Below are positions 24,001 to 34,928 of a stretch of DNA of 64,000 nt, piece by piece; the stretch's first letter is position 1, and each line of letters opens with the position of its first letter. The position numbers and the translations under genes were made by a program. The stretch is from Seminavis robusta (lineage: Eukaryota > Bacillariophyta > Bacillariophyceae > Naviculales > Naviculaceae). The stretch is taken from assembly GCA_903772945.1 (NCBI GenBank), contig CAICTM010000117.1, forward strand, positions 50,679 through 114,678, read 5' to 3'. The notes below the pieces were generated by a model. That model was given only the letters and a program-made list of their open reading frames with translations. It made no database searches and had not been told where the DNA came from.

Positions 24001-25958
24001 TCTGGCAACTTCAACGGTGGCAAGGGCAGCATCTCTCTCGGCAACAGCGACACTTTGTTGGGTCGATTCTCCACGTTGATATGCTGATAGGGGCAGTACG
24101 GATCAGCACAGACTCCTGCCAGCTCGTACGGGCACAGGGCCACGTGCGGGTTCAAATGCAACGCGGATTCCTGGTTTGGTTGCTCATCGTCTCGTCCAGT
24201 CGTCGCGACATCAGTTTTTGCCTGTTCGGCAATTGGAATATTGTTTTGATTCGATGCTTTCTTGACATGTTGTGTGTTCCCTGCCATGAGCACGAAATCC
24301 AAGCATGTATTGCGCAGACTGTTCCGCCGATACTCTGCGGCCTGGGTCGTATCGTTGTTGGCGTCTTGAGCAAGGGTTTCCTCGGCGATAATGTCCATGA
24401 TTCGAACCAGCGTCTCTTGGGAACCAATGCAAGGGATGAAACTGTGCAGACAAGAATGACTATCGTACATGATGTTGTGTCCCTTCCAAAACGCTTCCAG
24501 ACGAGACGCGTCCTCGTGAATGGGAATGATGGGGCAACTGGGCACAACCTTCTTTTCATTCGTCGATGATAATGGCAGTGGATTGGTATTGATGTGTGGC
24601 GATTCTTCTTCCTCCTGTCCCTCATCATCTTGTTGAAGTTGTTGCTGTTGTTGCGTGGTCCGCTCTTCTTGCCGTCGAATTTCTTCCGTCAACTTTTGAA
24701 TCTCTTCTTCGGTCAATACAACTACGGCTTCCTCATCATCATCATCATCGTTACTACTAGTACTGGTGGTGTTGAGTCTCATGAGAATGTCTTGGGATTT
24801 GGTCAATGACTTTTGCAGATCCTGCAACAATGTTTGGTGCTTGCTTTGACTGGCCAGCAAGTGTTGTTTGCGTTCGCGTTGGAATGCGAGGGCTTTAGCA
24901 ATCTTGAGTTGTCGAGCAGTAGATGCTTCCATTTGCCGATCCATGCCGTGTTTGCGCGCATTCAAACTCTTGATGGATTGTTCTAGCAAGCGAATTTCTT
25001 CTTCCAGCTGAATGGTTTCTTCTTGTAGATTGCTATTGTTGCTGTGGCCTTGATCATGACTTGCCAACAAGTCGTCTTCTTCGGCACTGCTTTCATCACT
25101 GTCTGGAGTCTCATCATTGTCGTTTTCCGCATGCTCCACAACAGTCATAGTAGCTTCCACTTCATCCCCATTCGTCTCGGCAACCACTTCCCCAGAAGTT
25201 TTGTTTGTCGCCGTTTCTACAGCTTCCCTGTTGTCCCCATGGCTCTCCTCCTCGTCTGGCCATTCTGACGCATTTTCCTCTCCAGGTTTGGCAGTTCGGT
25301 TGGCGCTCTCCTCTTGTGCCAGTTCCTCAAAAATGTCAGCCATTGTCACTGCCTAAGAGAAATAGAATGCGAGGTGCAGAGGTTAGCTAGTGCCAAACAA
25401 AGTATGTTGATGTGTAAAGTACACGTAGGACTGTCAATCAATGCAAATGCAGTGGACCTCTTTTGAGCAGAATGCTTATTGGTACCGTATGGCAAGATGG
25501 TAAATGATCTTTACCAGGAACAACGTAGTATTCTGGATCTGATCTCTGTCCTGCTCATTCATCCCAACAGCTTGACGTACTGTACGTACCAGTTGGCCAA
25601 TTTCCTTGGATTTGGACCCGTCTCCCCCTGTAGTGGTTTCATGGACGTTGTCCGCCATGTTGGAAGTCTCTTGTGCCAGAGTTGGTTCGGTACTTCCTTC
25701 TCTCCCTTTGGCATCATCCTCGGCTTCATTTTCCCGTGGCGCTTGCCCGCCTGTCACAGGATGGCTACTGGTATCAGGGTCGTCAGTGTCACTGTCACTG
25801 TCACAATGGGTCAAATCAACCTCGTTTCCAGCAGCCATGGTGTCAGTTTTTCGTCTCTTCGACGCGACGTTGGATTGTTTCTCCTGATCCAAAAGCCTCT
25901 TCTTTCGACCCAATTCTTCATCGTCATCATCGCTATGCCCATCCTCCATGCTTGTCAT
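21050..25958 (-). CDS. Nuclear zf-C3H1 protein with coiled coil, acidic tandem repeats and C-terminal LRRs (one frameshift)
   Basis: Exons 25958-25515, 25352-21487 and 21394-21050. The first intron (donor GTAAAG, acceptor CTCTTAG) and the second (GTGCGT...TTTGTAG) are both phase 0. Exon 2 carries a single-base deletion near 23494, and with it repaired the lengths sum to 1551 aa. The N-terminus is acidic with basic nuclear-localisation-like patches (GRKKRLL, SKRRKTD). Coiled coil covers about 250-380. The zinc-finger motif CPYELAGVCADPYCPYQH (Cys-X7-Cys-X4-Cys-X3-His) lies near 556. This is the zf-C3H1 type seen in ZFC3H1/Red1 proteins, which link the nuclear exosome to RNA decay. Four repeats of 37-39 aa with NEFDANMDFIPFGDG follow at about 690-835. 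A long alpha-helical-looking region comes next, then four or five Shoc2-type LRRs (LPxSFGxLxxL) at the C-terminus. An RNA-surveillance role is inference from the finger. Confidence 0.72.
23270..23745 (-). repeat. Four coding tandem repeats, 111-117 bp, with a 1-bp deletion in one unit
   Basis: The shared word AAATCCATG (+ strand) recurs at 23348, 23465, 23581 and 23692. The spacings are 117, 116 and 111 bp. The 116-bp spacing reveals one missing base: GTTGGAGGCAACAACATGC at 23371 versus GTTGGAGGAACAACATGC at 23488. This breaks the reading frame of the host gene. Confidence 0.93.
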
Positions 25959-26687
25959 TCCTCCCTCCTGTGCATAAAGTGGACCAAACGACCGCTCTGG
26001 CAGGAATCAATCAATAAGAAAACCCTGACAGACTACGGTACAGTACAGTACGGTGCAACTGCCGTAGCCAGAATCTTGTGCAAGGAGATCAACCCACTAC
26101 GAACCCAGACTAAAGTGCATGGAGCTCAACTCAATTGTTGTGACGGGCGATTTCTTCGTGCTTGGCTGCCTACTAGTATACTGTACTAGTACCGTCTGAA
26201 CAACAACAAACAAACATCAAAGTGACAACGGCAAGCGCAGCGCCATGGTCGTCGTCGAGAATCTTATGAAAATCGAGAAGGTTGTGGTGAAATAACGTCC
26301 AAAAGACAAAATAACATTTGAGAAAAGTAAAAAATCATTTTATGGAAATGCTAACCCTAATGTTTTTTCCTCTGCGCAGGATCGGGTGTAAGATGTGGTT
26401 CACGGTACGGTACGGTACAGTCGTACCGCTACCTGTACCGTACGGTACCAGCTTTTGGAAACAGGTAGATGCGGTAACAAGTTTTTCCTATTCAAATATA
26501 CACAGTAAATATTATCCTTAACTCTTTATTTACCGCAGCTTTCCATCCAAAACTGTCTTCCAGTACAGCTGCACCTGTACCAGTTCACAATCAGAAAAAT
26601 GGCGCGCAAATCAAATCCGCGAATGGATGCCAATGCTGGTTTTCCCTTCATTATTTTTTGAAATGAAGCAAGAGGAGCAAGAGCAAG
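25959..26687. promoter_or_regulatory. Divergent intergenic region with a dense GTAC palindrome cluster
   Basis: Separates the starts of the zf-C3H1/LRR gene (-) and the GT90 gene (+). At 26033-26055 and 26398-26455 it holds overlapping GGTACGGTACGGTACAGT and ACCGTACGGTACCAGC words. No ORF of note. A shared promoter is likely from the arrangement (inference). Confidence 0.45.
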
Positions 26688-26722
26688 ATGTTGAGGCGAA
26701 GACGACTTACATGTCTTACTAG
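26663..26722 (+). other. Upstream ORF overlapping the GT90 start codon
   Basis: An ATG at 26663 opens a 19-codon frame (Gln/Glu-rich) that ends in TAG at 26720-26722. It overlaps the ATG of the GT90 gene at 26688 in another frame. If the transcript starts upstream, this uORF would reduce translation of the main ORF. Confidence 0.4.
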
Positions 26723-28275
26723 ACGCGACAAGAAGACCCCTGTGGCTAAGGAAAGGAATAAAATGCATCAGGGAAATGGTATTGGCAAGACAATAATAAA
26801 GACAGTTCTGGGTTTGGTGGGGGTATCCTTTTTCGTGGGCTTTCGGTCCACTAGAAGTTTTGCCAATACATCCTCAGCCAACAACAACCATTTTCGGACG
26901 GAAGAGGAGTGGCTTGCATTTGTTCAAGACTACCAACGAAGATTCCATCGACCACCTCCTCCTGGAATGAAGGAATGGCATCGCTTTGCCACTCAGCATC
27001 AGTGCGAAACACAAAATTATTACGAGACTCTCGAAGCTGACATGCAGTACTTTCGACCTCCCAATAATAGTCTGAAATGGGATCGAGTCCTTCCCGAAGC
27101 CACACAACTCTCCGAGCACTACATGGCATTTTCATTGGAAAATCACAATCTCACGGTGGTGGGCTATCAAGCCAAAAAAAGTTACGACCCTCACGAACGA
27201 CGACATCGAAGAGCCATTGAGCGACTATTGAGGTTCTTGTTGGAACCAGTGATCCGTCATGATGGGCCTCCTCTCAATTCCACATTTGTATTCAATCTAC
27301 ACGATACGGCACAACCTATACCCCAACACTACCTCACGCGAAACACATCCACCGGCCAATTCCCACAAATGTACCCCATCTTTTCCGTTTGTAAAATGGA
27401 CTACTACACCGATGGACAACCACCACCATCGCCTTTTGGCACTACAACTAATGTCAATACCAATACCACTTCACCACCAGCGAGACAAGAACAAGAACAA
27501 CAACAACCAACTACTATTCAAAATAGAGACTTGATGGTGCCATGGCACTTTAGTTTACGGCGACAATCGCGATGGTTCTGGTTTTGGCCTTGGTTTAAAA
27601 AAGGACGACCCTTTCACCGCCGTCGCAATGCCATTACCTGGAGAGGATCCACTACCGGGGTATGGGAGACAGGACCTCGCTTTCAACTGGTCCGGGAATA
27701 CGCCAATCAAACCAATACGAGTAGCCAAACAGGTGTGGAGGTGGACTTTGCCTTTTTCCGGGTCGTCCAAAAACCAGACCATGTCCCCGAATGGAAGGAC
27801 CAACACCAGTACCGATTTGCGCCCCACATGCGATATTGGCAAATGCAACAATTCAAGTATATCATGGATGTCGATGGCAATGGTACGTTTGTGAACTGAC
27901 TAACTGCCATCATTGGTTGTTTCTTTGCCAGCCACAACCTCTCTCTCATTCTTTCTTCTTGCCAAATTATTTATGCATTTTGTAGGATTCACATCACGGT
28001 TTCCCGGACTGCTGCGGTCTGGATCGGTGGTCTTCAAATCCACACGCTACCGAGAATGGTTTCATGGAATCCTGCAGCCCTATCGGGACTACATTCCGGT
28101 CAATTACAACTTGAGTGACTTGCCACAGAAACTAGCGTGGGCCCAAGGGAACACCCAAGCCATGGAACAAATGGCGGTCGACAGCAAACAACAAGTGGAA
28201 CGCTTCCTCCGACCCGTCGATATGCAGTGCTACATGTACCGGCTCTTGTTGGAATATCAAACCTTGTTTGAATGA
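26688..28275 (+). CDS. GT90 (CAP10/POGLUT-like) glycosyltransferase, type II membrane protein
   Basis: Two exons: 26688-27882 and 27986-28275. The phase-1 junction restores the family motif DVDGNGFTSRFPGLL across the intron, and the product is about 494 aa. The N-terminus is basic with a single hydrophobic anchor at about 34-53 (KTVLGLVGVSFFVGF), so the enzyme is probably Golgi- or ER-resident with a lumenal catalytic domain. Family landmarks are FKYIMDVDGNG, SRFPGLLRSGSVVFK, STRYREWFHGILQPYRDYIPV and the C-terminal FLRPVDMQCYMYRLL. GT90 enzymes transfer glucose or xylose to EGF repeats in animals, or xylose to fungal capsule glycans; the diatom acceptor is unknown. A Thr/Gln/Asn-rich insert near 270-300 looks lineage-specific. 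Confidence 0.86.
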
Positions 28276-28942
28276 AATGAATGCATGAATGAACCGTCAA
28301 CAACGGGACAACAAACAAACAACAACCCCGGCATTCTAGCTAGATAGATCTATCCGTTGCAACCAGTTTGTCAGATACATGCATGCATGCCGTGCCACTG
28401 GGAGACAAGGACAGGGTGGCTACAGCTAGTGGACAGACTGTTGTGTACTTTCTACCACACAATTCGCAAAAACTCGCATGTCGCACAGTGGCCGAGAACA
28501 CAGATTGGTACAGTACCTACACGTCAAAACAGACACCCAAACGGAATCATTGAGAGACGGCAGAATCATGGATTCCTTGTCATTTCCGCCTATCTCAGCC
28601 GGTGAAGGTGTGCTTCACCGCAAGCAAGCCCTTGGGTACGAATTTGAAGCTTTGGAGTTCTCTGACCTGCCTGGAGTGGCTGGGGCTTTGAACAGACATT
28701 CCCTTGGGCAGCCAGCCATCAGGAGGTGATGATGATGCTCAGGCTCACTTTCATTCTTTGTCGCCCTTGGAATAACTTAAGACCCCAACAATTAACTAAC
28801 TGCTATACCCATCTGTGATGATTCTAGTCATCTGCTGACGGGGCCTTGCCACCCCAACATTTGAATTTGAATGGTGTTCTAGGGTACTGTACCGGTAGTA
28901 CTACCTCTGTAGCTTGCTAGAACGAGATAGTCTTACTGGAAG
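28276..28942. other. Intergenic region, no clear gene
   Basis: 3' sequence of the GT90 gene and of the convergent membrane-protein gene. A short plus-strand frame at 28568-28729 is not supported. A GTACTGTACCGGTAGTACTA palindrome cluster lies at 28883-28904. Confidence 0.4.
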
Positions 28943-29938
28943 TTATGGGTCAGGAGGAGGAATCTCCATAGGGACCATGCTATGGCTATTGGGCAACTCT
29001 ACCGGAATTCTGGCTGGTTGTGTTTCCACTGCTTGGTTGCCGTCTTCGGAAGCATGGCCGAAGAGAAACAGAGCCATCATCAATCCAGCCGTGGAAAGGA
29101 GCAGCAACCCCATGGCACATGCCAAAACTGCAGCAAGTCTCATGCGACTGCTTTGTGGGTCTAAATGGAGAGTTGATTCTTTTTGGTTTGGATGGCTACT
29201 AGCGGCAGGATGAGGTCGTGGCTCGTCAGAATGTGTTTTGCTGGCCTTTTTGGGAGGTTTTGGGTTCCTGGCCTTTCCTTTGGAAGGCTTTGGGTTCTTG
29301 GACTTTTTGGGAGGTCTTGGGTTGCTGCCCATTCGAGTTGCATTCATTCCAGGGACGGGGGTTGGCGCCAGTTGATTTTCTTCATCTTCTTCATGAAGGA
29401 TACCGAGCTCATGCATGCCCTGTTGCAATTTTGCTCCACCTTTCCTAGCACCATCATGTTTCTTTTCACTTGAGGTTGCCTTTCTTTTGGAACTTGCACC
29501 AACCTTTTGCCCTTCTGGTGGTCTTGTGATTGGCACTGGGACATGAATGCTAATGGATTGCAGAGGCCTATCCTCTGGAATTTTGTCTCTTGGGATTGTA
29601 TTAGTACTGGTATCTGCAGGTGCCCAGTAATACTGGGAGTGCTGCTTGTTGACTCTGGCCTTGTGTTTTTTGGAACAGGGATAGATCATATGGGTATCCA
29701 CAGACATACCAGGAAGGCTAAATGCGTAGGTGGAATCATCCATTGCTTCCTGATGATTGCCTCTATAGATACCGTGCGTCTGTGTACCGGTGCCACCAAT
29801 GATGCTACCACCGCCATTTTGCCGCACTGATGCCTGGTTCAGGCTATTTTGATCGTTACCAGTGGGGCCAGTGATCGATAGGCCATCTATGCTGTGAGCA
29901 GATCGCCTTGAGGAAAACGACTCTGTTCGGCGACCCAT
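28943..29938 (-). CDS. Single-pass membrane protein with a Lys/Pro-rich juxtamembrane region, unknown function
   Basis: Uninterrupted 331-aa frame from ATG 29938 to TAA 28943. The N-terminal about 150 residues are Ser/Asn/Gly-rich. A strongly basic stretch with PPKKSKNPKPSKGK and NPKPPKKASK repeats lies at about 205-245. A clear TM segment is at about 275-297 (AAVLACAMGLLLLSTAGLMM), followed by only about 35 residues ending IPPPDP. The long cytoplasmic-like N-terminus plus TM resembles the front half of the LRR receptor genes nearby, but there is no LRR part and no sequence match that I can see. It may be a truncated receptor or an unrelated protein. Confidence 0.6.
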   Translation of the reverse strand: MGRRTESFSSRRSAHSIDGLSITGPTGNDQNSLNQASVRQNGGGSIIGGTGTQTHGIYRGNHQEAMDDSTYAFSLPGMSVDTHMIYPCSKKHKARVNKQHSQYYWAPADTSTNTIPRDKIPEDRPLQSISIHVPVPITRPPEGQKVGASSKRKATSSEKKHDGARKGGAKLQQGMHELGILHEEDEENQLAPTPVPGMNATRMGSNPRPPKKSKNPKPSKGKARNPKPPKKASKTHSDEPRPHPAASSHPNQKESTLHLDPQSSRMRLAAVLACAMGLLLLSTAGLMMALFLFGHASEDGNQAVETQPARIPVELPNSHSMVPMEIPPPDP

Positions 29939-30202
29939 TGTCTCATCGATTGATTCATGATATGTAAATTGAAGTGCTAGAGCTCCAGCGATAGGACCAT
30001 GGCGGTGTGGTGCCGAGTGCCGAGGTTGGACCTACGAAAAAGAAGATGCTCAAGATATGGAGAGTGTTACTCAAAACGCTGTAGTTGAGGTAAATATAAG
30101 TTAAAGATACATGTGCTATGAATAATTAGAAGCTTTCGAAAATAATGCTGTTACCGCATCTACCTGGCTATCAAACCTTGATGACTTCGAAGTTGAATTC
30201 GA

Positions 30203-30227
30203 ATTGAATCGAATGATTCGATTCAAT
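30203..30227. repeat. Perfect 12-bp inverted repeat with a 1-nt centre
   Basis: ATTGAATCGAAT, G, ATTCGATTCAAT. It lies upstream of LRR gene C and of the divergent 28943-29938 gene. It could be a protein-binding palindrome or the tip of a small foldback element. Confidence 0.85.
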
Positions 30228-30421
30228 CAATGATTTCCCCGTTCATAACAAAGACCGACCCGCCCCCTTTTGCCCTGCTACCGTCCTCCCCGCCCTCCCA
30301 GTACTATCTGAAACCCACTACCGGTACCGATACCGGGGGGGTGCCTCAAACCAAGTGGTTTTGTCTCTTCCTTTCTTACCCCACCTTTTTGACAGTTTGG
30401 CGTTTGGGTACCTTCTCCAAC

Positions 30422-30440
30422 NNNNNNNNNNNNNNNNNNN
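30422..30440. other. Assembly gap (19 N)
   Basis: Run of 19 N in the upstream region of LRR gene C, so the promoter of C is incomplete here. Confidence 0.95.
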
Positions 30441-30604
30441 AGCGGGGAGAAGCTCAAAATCCAGAGCATTTTCCAAGGGAAGCCAAGAGTCCGAGGGGAC
30501 ACGACAGACACGTTGCACAAATTGCCATTCCATTTGGAGAGACTTTTGGCAGGCAATATAACTAGTATTTGTATTTGATGACGAACGGTACTAGTATGTT
30601 ATAG

Positions 30605-30652
30605 CAACAGGAACCAAACAACAGGAACCAAACAACAGGAATCAAACAACAG
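30605..30652. repeat. 14-bp tandem repeat upstream of LRR gene C
   Basis: Three copies and a partial fourth of CAACAGGAACCAAA (third copy GGAATC), 135-180 bp before the ATG of LRR gene C. Confidence 0.9.
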
Positions 30653-30787
30653 TACCGGCAGGGAATCCATGCATGTCGCTATAGCTAGTTAGCCAATGTG
30701 CATGCAAGCCAACAGTGGGCCATAGCTATAGCCAGCTAGTTGGATCGGAAACTGAAACAAACCTGAGGCAAGGCCAACAGCAATAGC

Positions 30788-33115
30788 ATGCCCAAGAAGG
30801 CTGAAGATGGTGGCAGCAGCAATCTTCTTCTGGATGTGGACCAAAATTTTACCTCCAATATTGAGATGATTGAAAAGAGTAATATCCCAACTACTACCAC
30901 TACCCAGCAAACTCAAGATGCTTCTTCAACGTCAGGGAAAGAAAGCACCGAAACTCTCCCTCCAGCAGTGGGAATACAAGTAATACCAGAAGCAACACAT
31001 GAAGAAAGCCATCCTGTACCAGTGCCACAAGACGGGCCCATCACATTTCCGGGTGCCTTTCCTCCAGATGGCATCGGACAGGACCAGGCACCTATCGATG
31101 CTCTCGTCATACATGCCATGAGAGACGAAAATCATGAAGATATCAATCTACTAAACCAGAATGTAGGAACAAGCGCTCAATCAAACCAAAGGTCCAAGCG
31201 GTACTGGAGGCAAAGGCTGTTTTGTGTCCTTTCGTTGGAAGTCAATGTGGTTCTCTTGGCAGTGATTGCGGTACTCTTGGTGTTTATGGCAGTGTCTAAT
31301 ACAGGCAATGGCAGCAGCAACACAAACAGCCAATCAACAGCTATTGAAATTTCTGGAGCTCTAGAACTATCAACGCCAACCATGGCACCAACAAAACTTT
31401 TGGATTCTCTCAATCTACCAGAGTATACACTGGAAGCTTTAGAAAACCCCAGGACTCCCCAGTCCAAGGCCTATCAATGGCTGACTACCAATCTCAACAA
31501 CAACCAAAACTCTACACTCCAGGATCTTCCAAAATGGAGACTGACACAGAGATTTGCTTTGGCCACATTTTACTATTCTACACGCGGAGACTACTGGGTC
31601 AAAAAGCATGGCTGGATGGATTGGGAAACCAATGAATGCAACTGGGAACAAATGCTTTCACGTGACAATAAGAGTCCGGAATCACACTGCAATGAGATGG
31701 GGGAAATCAAGGGATTATCATTTCTAAATGCCAACAATCTGGAAGGAATGCTTCCACCTGAGATATCATTGCTTGGCCATAGTTTGCAGTTTCTCATATT
31801 CAATCGACAACTGGAGCTAACGGGGAGCATCCCAACAGAGATTGGACATCTGACAAAATTGACTGACTTAACGTTGAGTGCCACAGGGCTCTCTGGCACT
31901 CTTCCAACCGAGCTTGGTCTACTGGGAGTTCTTGACTATCTTGTGATTGCGCACAATCAAATGGTCTTTGGGACAATCCCTACCGAGCTTGGCAATTTAT
32001 CCAACCTCGCATGTTTCCAGCTCGTCAAATCATATCTGACAGGTATGTGTTTGGCTTCCTTGGTGTGCCAGCACCGATGCGTTACAGCTGCTGACATTTT
32101 GAAACCCTTGGCTGTCTACAACAAACCATGCAATTCAGGATCGTTCCCCAAAGAGTTTTTCAAGTTGACACAGTTGGAAGTGTTGAATGTGGATGACTGC
32201 CCAGGACTGAACACTTCAGCTGTCCTCCCAGGTGTTGTTGAAAGCATGCACCAGCTGAAACAGCTTGTCTTGTCAAGCCGGACTTTTGGAGAAGTGATGC
32301 CTGTTCCATGTTAGTTTTTGCCAAAGGGGCTTTATGGTGGAAACTCTGATGATTGGTGGCTGTCTCTCACTTTATGCTCTTCTTGCCTTTGATAGCCCAG
32401 ATTGGCTTGCTTAGAAACATATCCAATTTAGGGTTGACCAACTGGAAAATCAATGGCACCCTACCACCAGAACTTTGGAGTTTGACAGCATTGGTGAGTG
32501 TTGTTGCTGTGACCAAGAATTCTGGGGATTGAATGTTGGTTTTGATGCTTGCTTACAAGCGACTGTGACTTTTGATAGAATTTTTTGAGTTTGGATGGCA
32601 ACTCAATCACTGGGACTTTGCAACAATCTATGTTTTCATTGACTTGTAAGTACTGCAAATATACCTTGTTGAATGATCCTGCGCTCATGTCATGCTTGTC
32701 TCTCAATCTGATAGTTCTATCCAATTTAGATCTTGGCACTAACCAGATGGAAGGAACACTTCCACCTGATCTCTTTTCAAAGCTCACAAAGCTGCGATAC
32801 TTTCAAATCAACAACAATCCATTTTCTGGTTCTATTCCAACAGAAGCTGGCCTACTGTCAAGTCTGAAGAAGCTAGAAATGCACAATACAAATCTATCAG
32901 GTACAATTCCAGCAGAAGTACTTGCTCTGGATAACTTGACAAGCTTGGTAGTGGCAAATACATCCTTGTCAGGCAGCATCCCTGAACAACTCTGTGGCAA
33001 AATGTATCAGCAGGAGTTGAAATGTTTTGGTGGACAGTGCTACCAGGTCAAGAGTGACAATCCAATCTTCCAGGGAACCTCTCTTTGTGGTTGTGACTGT
33101 GTTCCTTGCCAGTAG
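30788..33115 (+). CDS. LRR receptor-like membrane protein, paralogue C
   Basis: Exons 30788-32042, 32139-32309, 32396-32493, 32579-32645 and 32715-33115 (663 aa), with phases identical to those of A, B and D. The cytoplasmic N-terminus (about 148 residues, Thr/Ser-rich) has PGAFPPDG near residue 88. The basic QRSKRYWRQRLFCVLS precedes a TM segment at about 150-170 (VNVVLLAVIAVLLVFM, nearly identical to A). The ectodomain cap reads LPKWRLTQRFALATFYYST and NECNWEQ. LRRs of the GTLPTELGLL type follow, and the end is Cys-rich (LCGCDCVPCQ). The close match of TM and juxtamembrane regions suggests A and C are sister copies. The second donor is GTTAGT and weaker than its counterparts. Confidence 0.85.
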
Positions 33116-33268
33116 CGATCTAGTGGTATCAGGTATGGAGTGCAGAAGTTTTCCCCGTTGGGATCATTTGATCCCGTATGGTTCATTTTTTAGTTTAGAG
33201 CCTTTCGATACCGCACCGAGAGAGCTCGCCCTTGCTCTCAAAACACTCACTACTTATTGGCAGACAGC

Positions 33269-33435
33269 ATTTCAAAGCAAGCAGACAATAACGCACAAAA
33301 CTATGTCCAACTCGAACAACTTCCTTTGTGCTCCAGCATAAGTTCCTTTCAAAGCAAGCAGACAAACAACAATAACGCACAGAACTATGTCCAACTCGAT
33401 CCACTTCTTTGTGCTCGAGCATAAGTTCCTGGGTG
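33269..33435 (+). repeat. Local tandem duplication of the 5' end of the PB1 gene
   Basis: Two copies, each about 75 bp, of a segment reading TTTCAAAGCAAGCAGACAA...AACTATGTCCAACTCGA...CAGCATAAGTTCC. The second copy carries the start codon (33387) and first exon of the PB1 gene. The first copy has its own ATG (33303) with the same MSNS start, and ends in TAA. Confidence 0.8.
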
Positions 33436-34490
33436 AGAAGAACGGTAAGCAACGATGAGAGAGTGGCGTCTTTCGTTTTGCTCTTTTGTTTCGCGGAAGA
33501 TTGGCTCAAAATCAGAAATTTTCTTCTGTGGTTTGTCAGGTGCAAATGTTGCCGAGATTCGTAGGGTGAGGCTCCCCAGGATCGTCAAGGGCGTATCCTA
33601 TGAACAGCTGGGAGGCTTCCAGAATCCGTCATGTTTTTGTGATTTTGAATTCAAACTGGCCTATCAAGATGTCGATGACGACGCTGTGGTGATTGGCAGC
33701 TCGGAAGAGCTCCTGGACGTAATTGAGCAGATCTCGGAGCAACGAGTCCCCAAGATGACTGCCCAAGTGACGCCGCAGTGCAGTCCAGACGGAAATGAGG
33801 GAGCCCTCCGACGATCGGCCACCACTCCAGCCAAAACAATTCTTGAAAACGAAGCAAATCTTGTGTTGCTGGGAAATCTGGTGCAGCAGTCTTGGGGCAA
33901 CATTGGATGAACCTCAGGTATACCTGCAAAACCTGTAGGGATGCCTGCGACCGCCTAACGACGCCTGAGGTTTCCTGTGGCGACAGATTGGTGATCTCTT
34001 TGGATGGGGTATGGCAACAGAAACGGAGCCTCGTTTTCACACCTCCCTGGCTCATCCGAATGTATCCAGATCCTACAGTACGGTTGGAGAGGGGGGAACA
34101 CGGGCACGACGCACTGGCACAAGATCCGCTTCGACCCCAATACTAGTTTGATCCATACCGGAGACTCCGCCCAGCTTGCTTGTCAACGACAACGCACAAC
34201 TCTGTCATAGACCAGCCAGAAAGGCAGTCGATGCACAGTGTCTGTCGTTTTCATCGGCTGTGGGATTGAAGAGAATGGACCAGCCGATCTCCAATGCAAA
34301 CACTACGTCTTTGGTATTGCCTTTCAAAAGTGCCGCCATGGCTGAGCATTGGAAGCTCTCCGGTTCCAGTAGTACCGTACCGACGCCAACCCCATCTTGT
34401 GCATCCGCCGAGGAAACCACGTCTACCGCAGAGGACACCACTTGGGCCACAGACGAGGGCTGCATTCGTAGACTTTTTAAATATAGATAG
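33387..34490 (+). pseudogene. Decayed PB1-domain gene (possible former PB1-ZZ protein)
   Basis: Exon 1 (33387-33444, MSNSIHFFVLEHKFLGEKNG) joins exon 2 at 33540 by GTAAGC...TTGTCAG in phase. Together they form a recognisable PB1 fold of about 90 aa: an N-terminal strand, RRVRLPRIVKGVSYEQL, then FELKLAYQ-like FEFKLAYQDVDDDAVV with IGSSEELLDVIEQ, the acidic OPCA-type motif. PB1 domains mediate heterotypic scaffold interactions. The frame stops at 33908-33910. Beyond it, pieces with coding flavour appear in different frames (YTCKTCRDACDRL; THWHKIRFDPN, which faintly recalls a ZZ finger) up to about 34490. I read this as a gene broken by several indels. A short intact PB1-only protein of about 142 aa is the alternative. 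Confidence 0.5.
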
Positions 34491-34928
34491 CCATGAATAG
34501 CACACATGTAGGCATCCCTGTCCTACTTGAATGTATCTATGCTACTACTGTATCATCAAAATGGAAGAAGATATTTGAATAGAACGTATACTTATAGCTT
34601 ATAGTATGTAGTAGAACTCACATTTACAAAATTGGGTAAGCTGTGTGGCGTTGTATTAGCATTGGAGGTGGATGCGTGTGTCTGGTATGTAACGGGTAGC
34701 TAGCTAGTAGCTGGGAGACATCTCTTTGTACAAGAATTTGTGTCTCCTCCAGGCGGCAGTCTCTGCTTCCTTCAGGGGTCGAGTTTGATGGACTGAATGC
34801 TTCAAAACTCAGTCTCTTGTGTTTGTATGTATGTGCAGTTCGTTTTGTACCTATGTACAAGAGTCTTTGCTCTGTTTCGGTTTGTTTGTTCAGTAGTAGT
34901 AGTTGCGCAATCGATAGGATCATAATAA
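34491..34928. other. Intergenic, no gene seen
   Basis: AT-rich 3' flank of the 34929-35783 gene with no feature I can support. Confidence 0.45.

Noticed and set aside
30788-32314. 508-aa single ORF as the full LRR protein C
   Set aside because: It reads through the first intron (GTATGT...TTCAG); splicing restores the exon lengths and LRR spacing of the paralogues.
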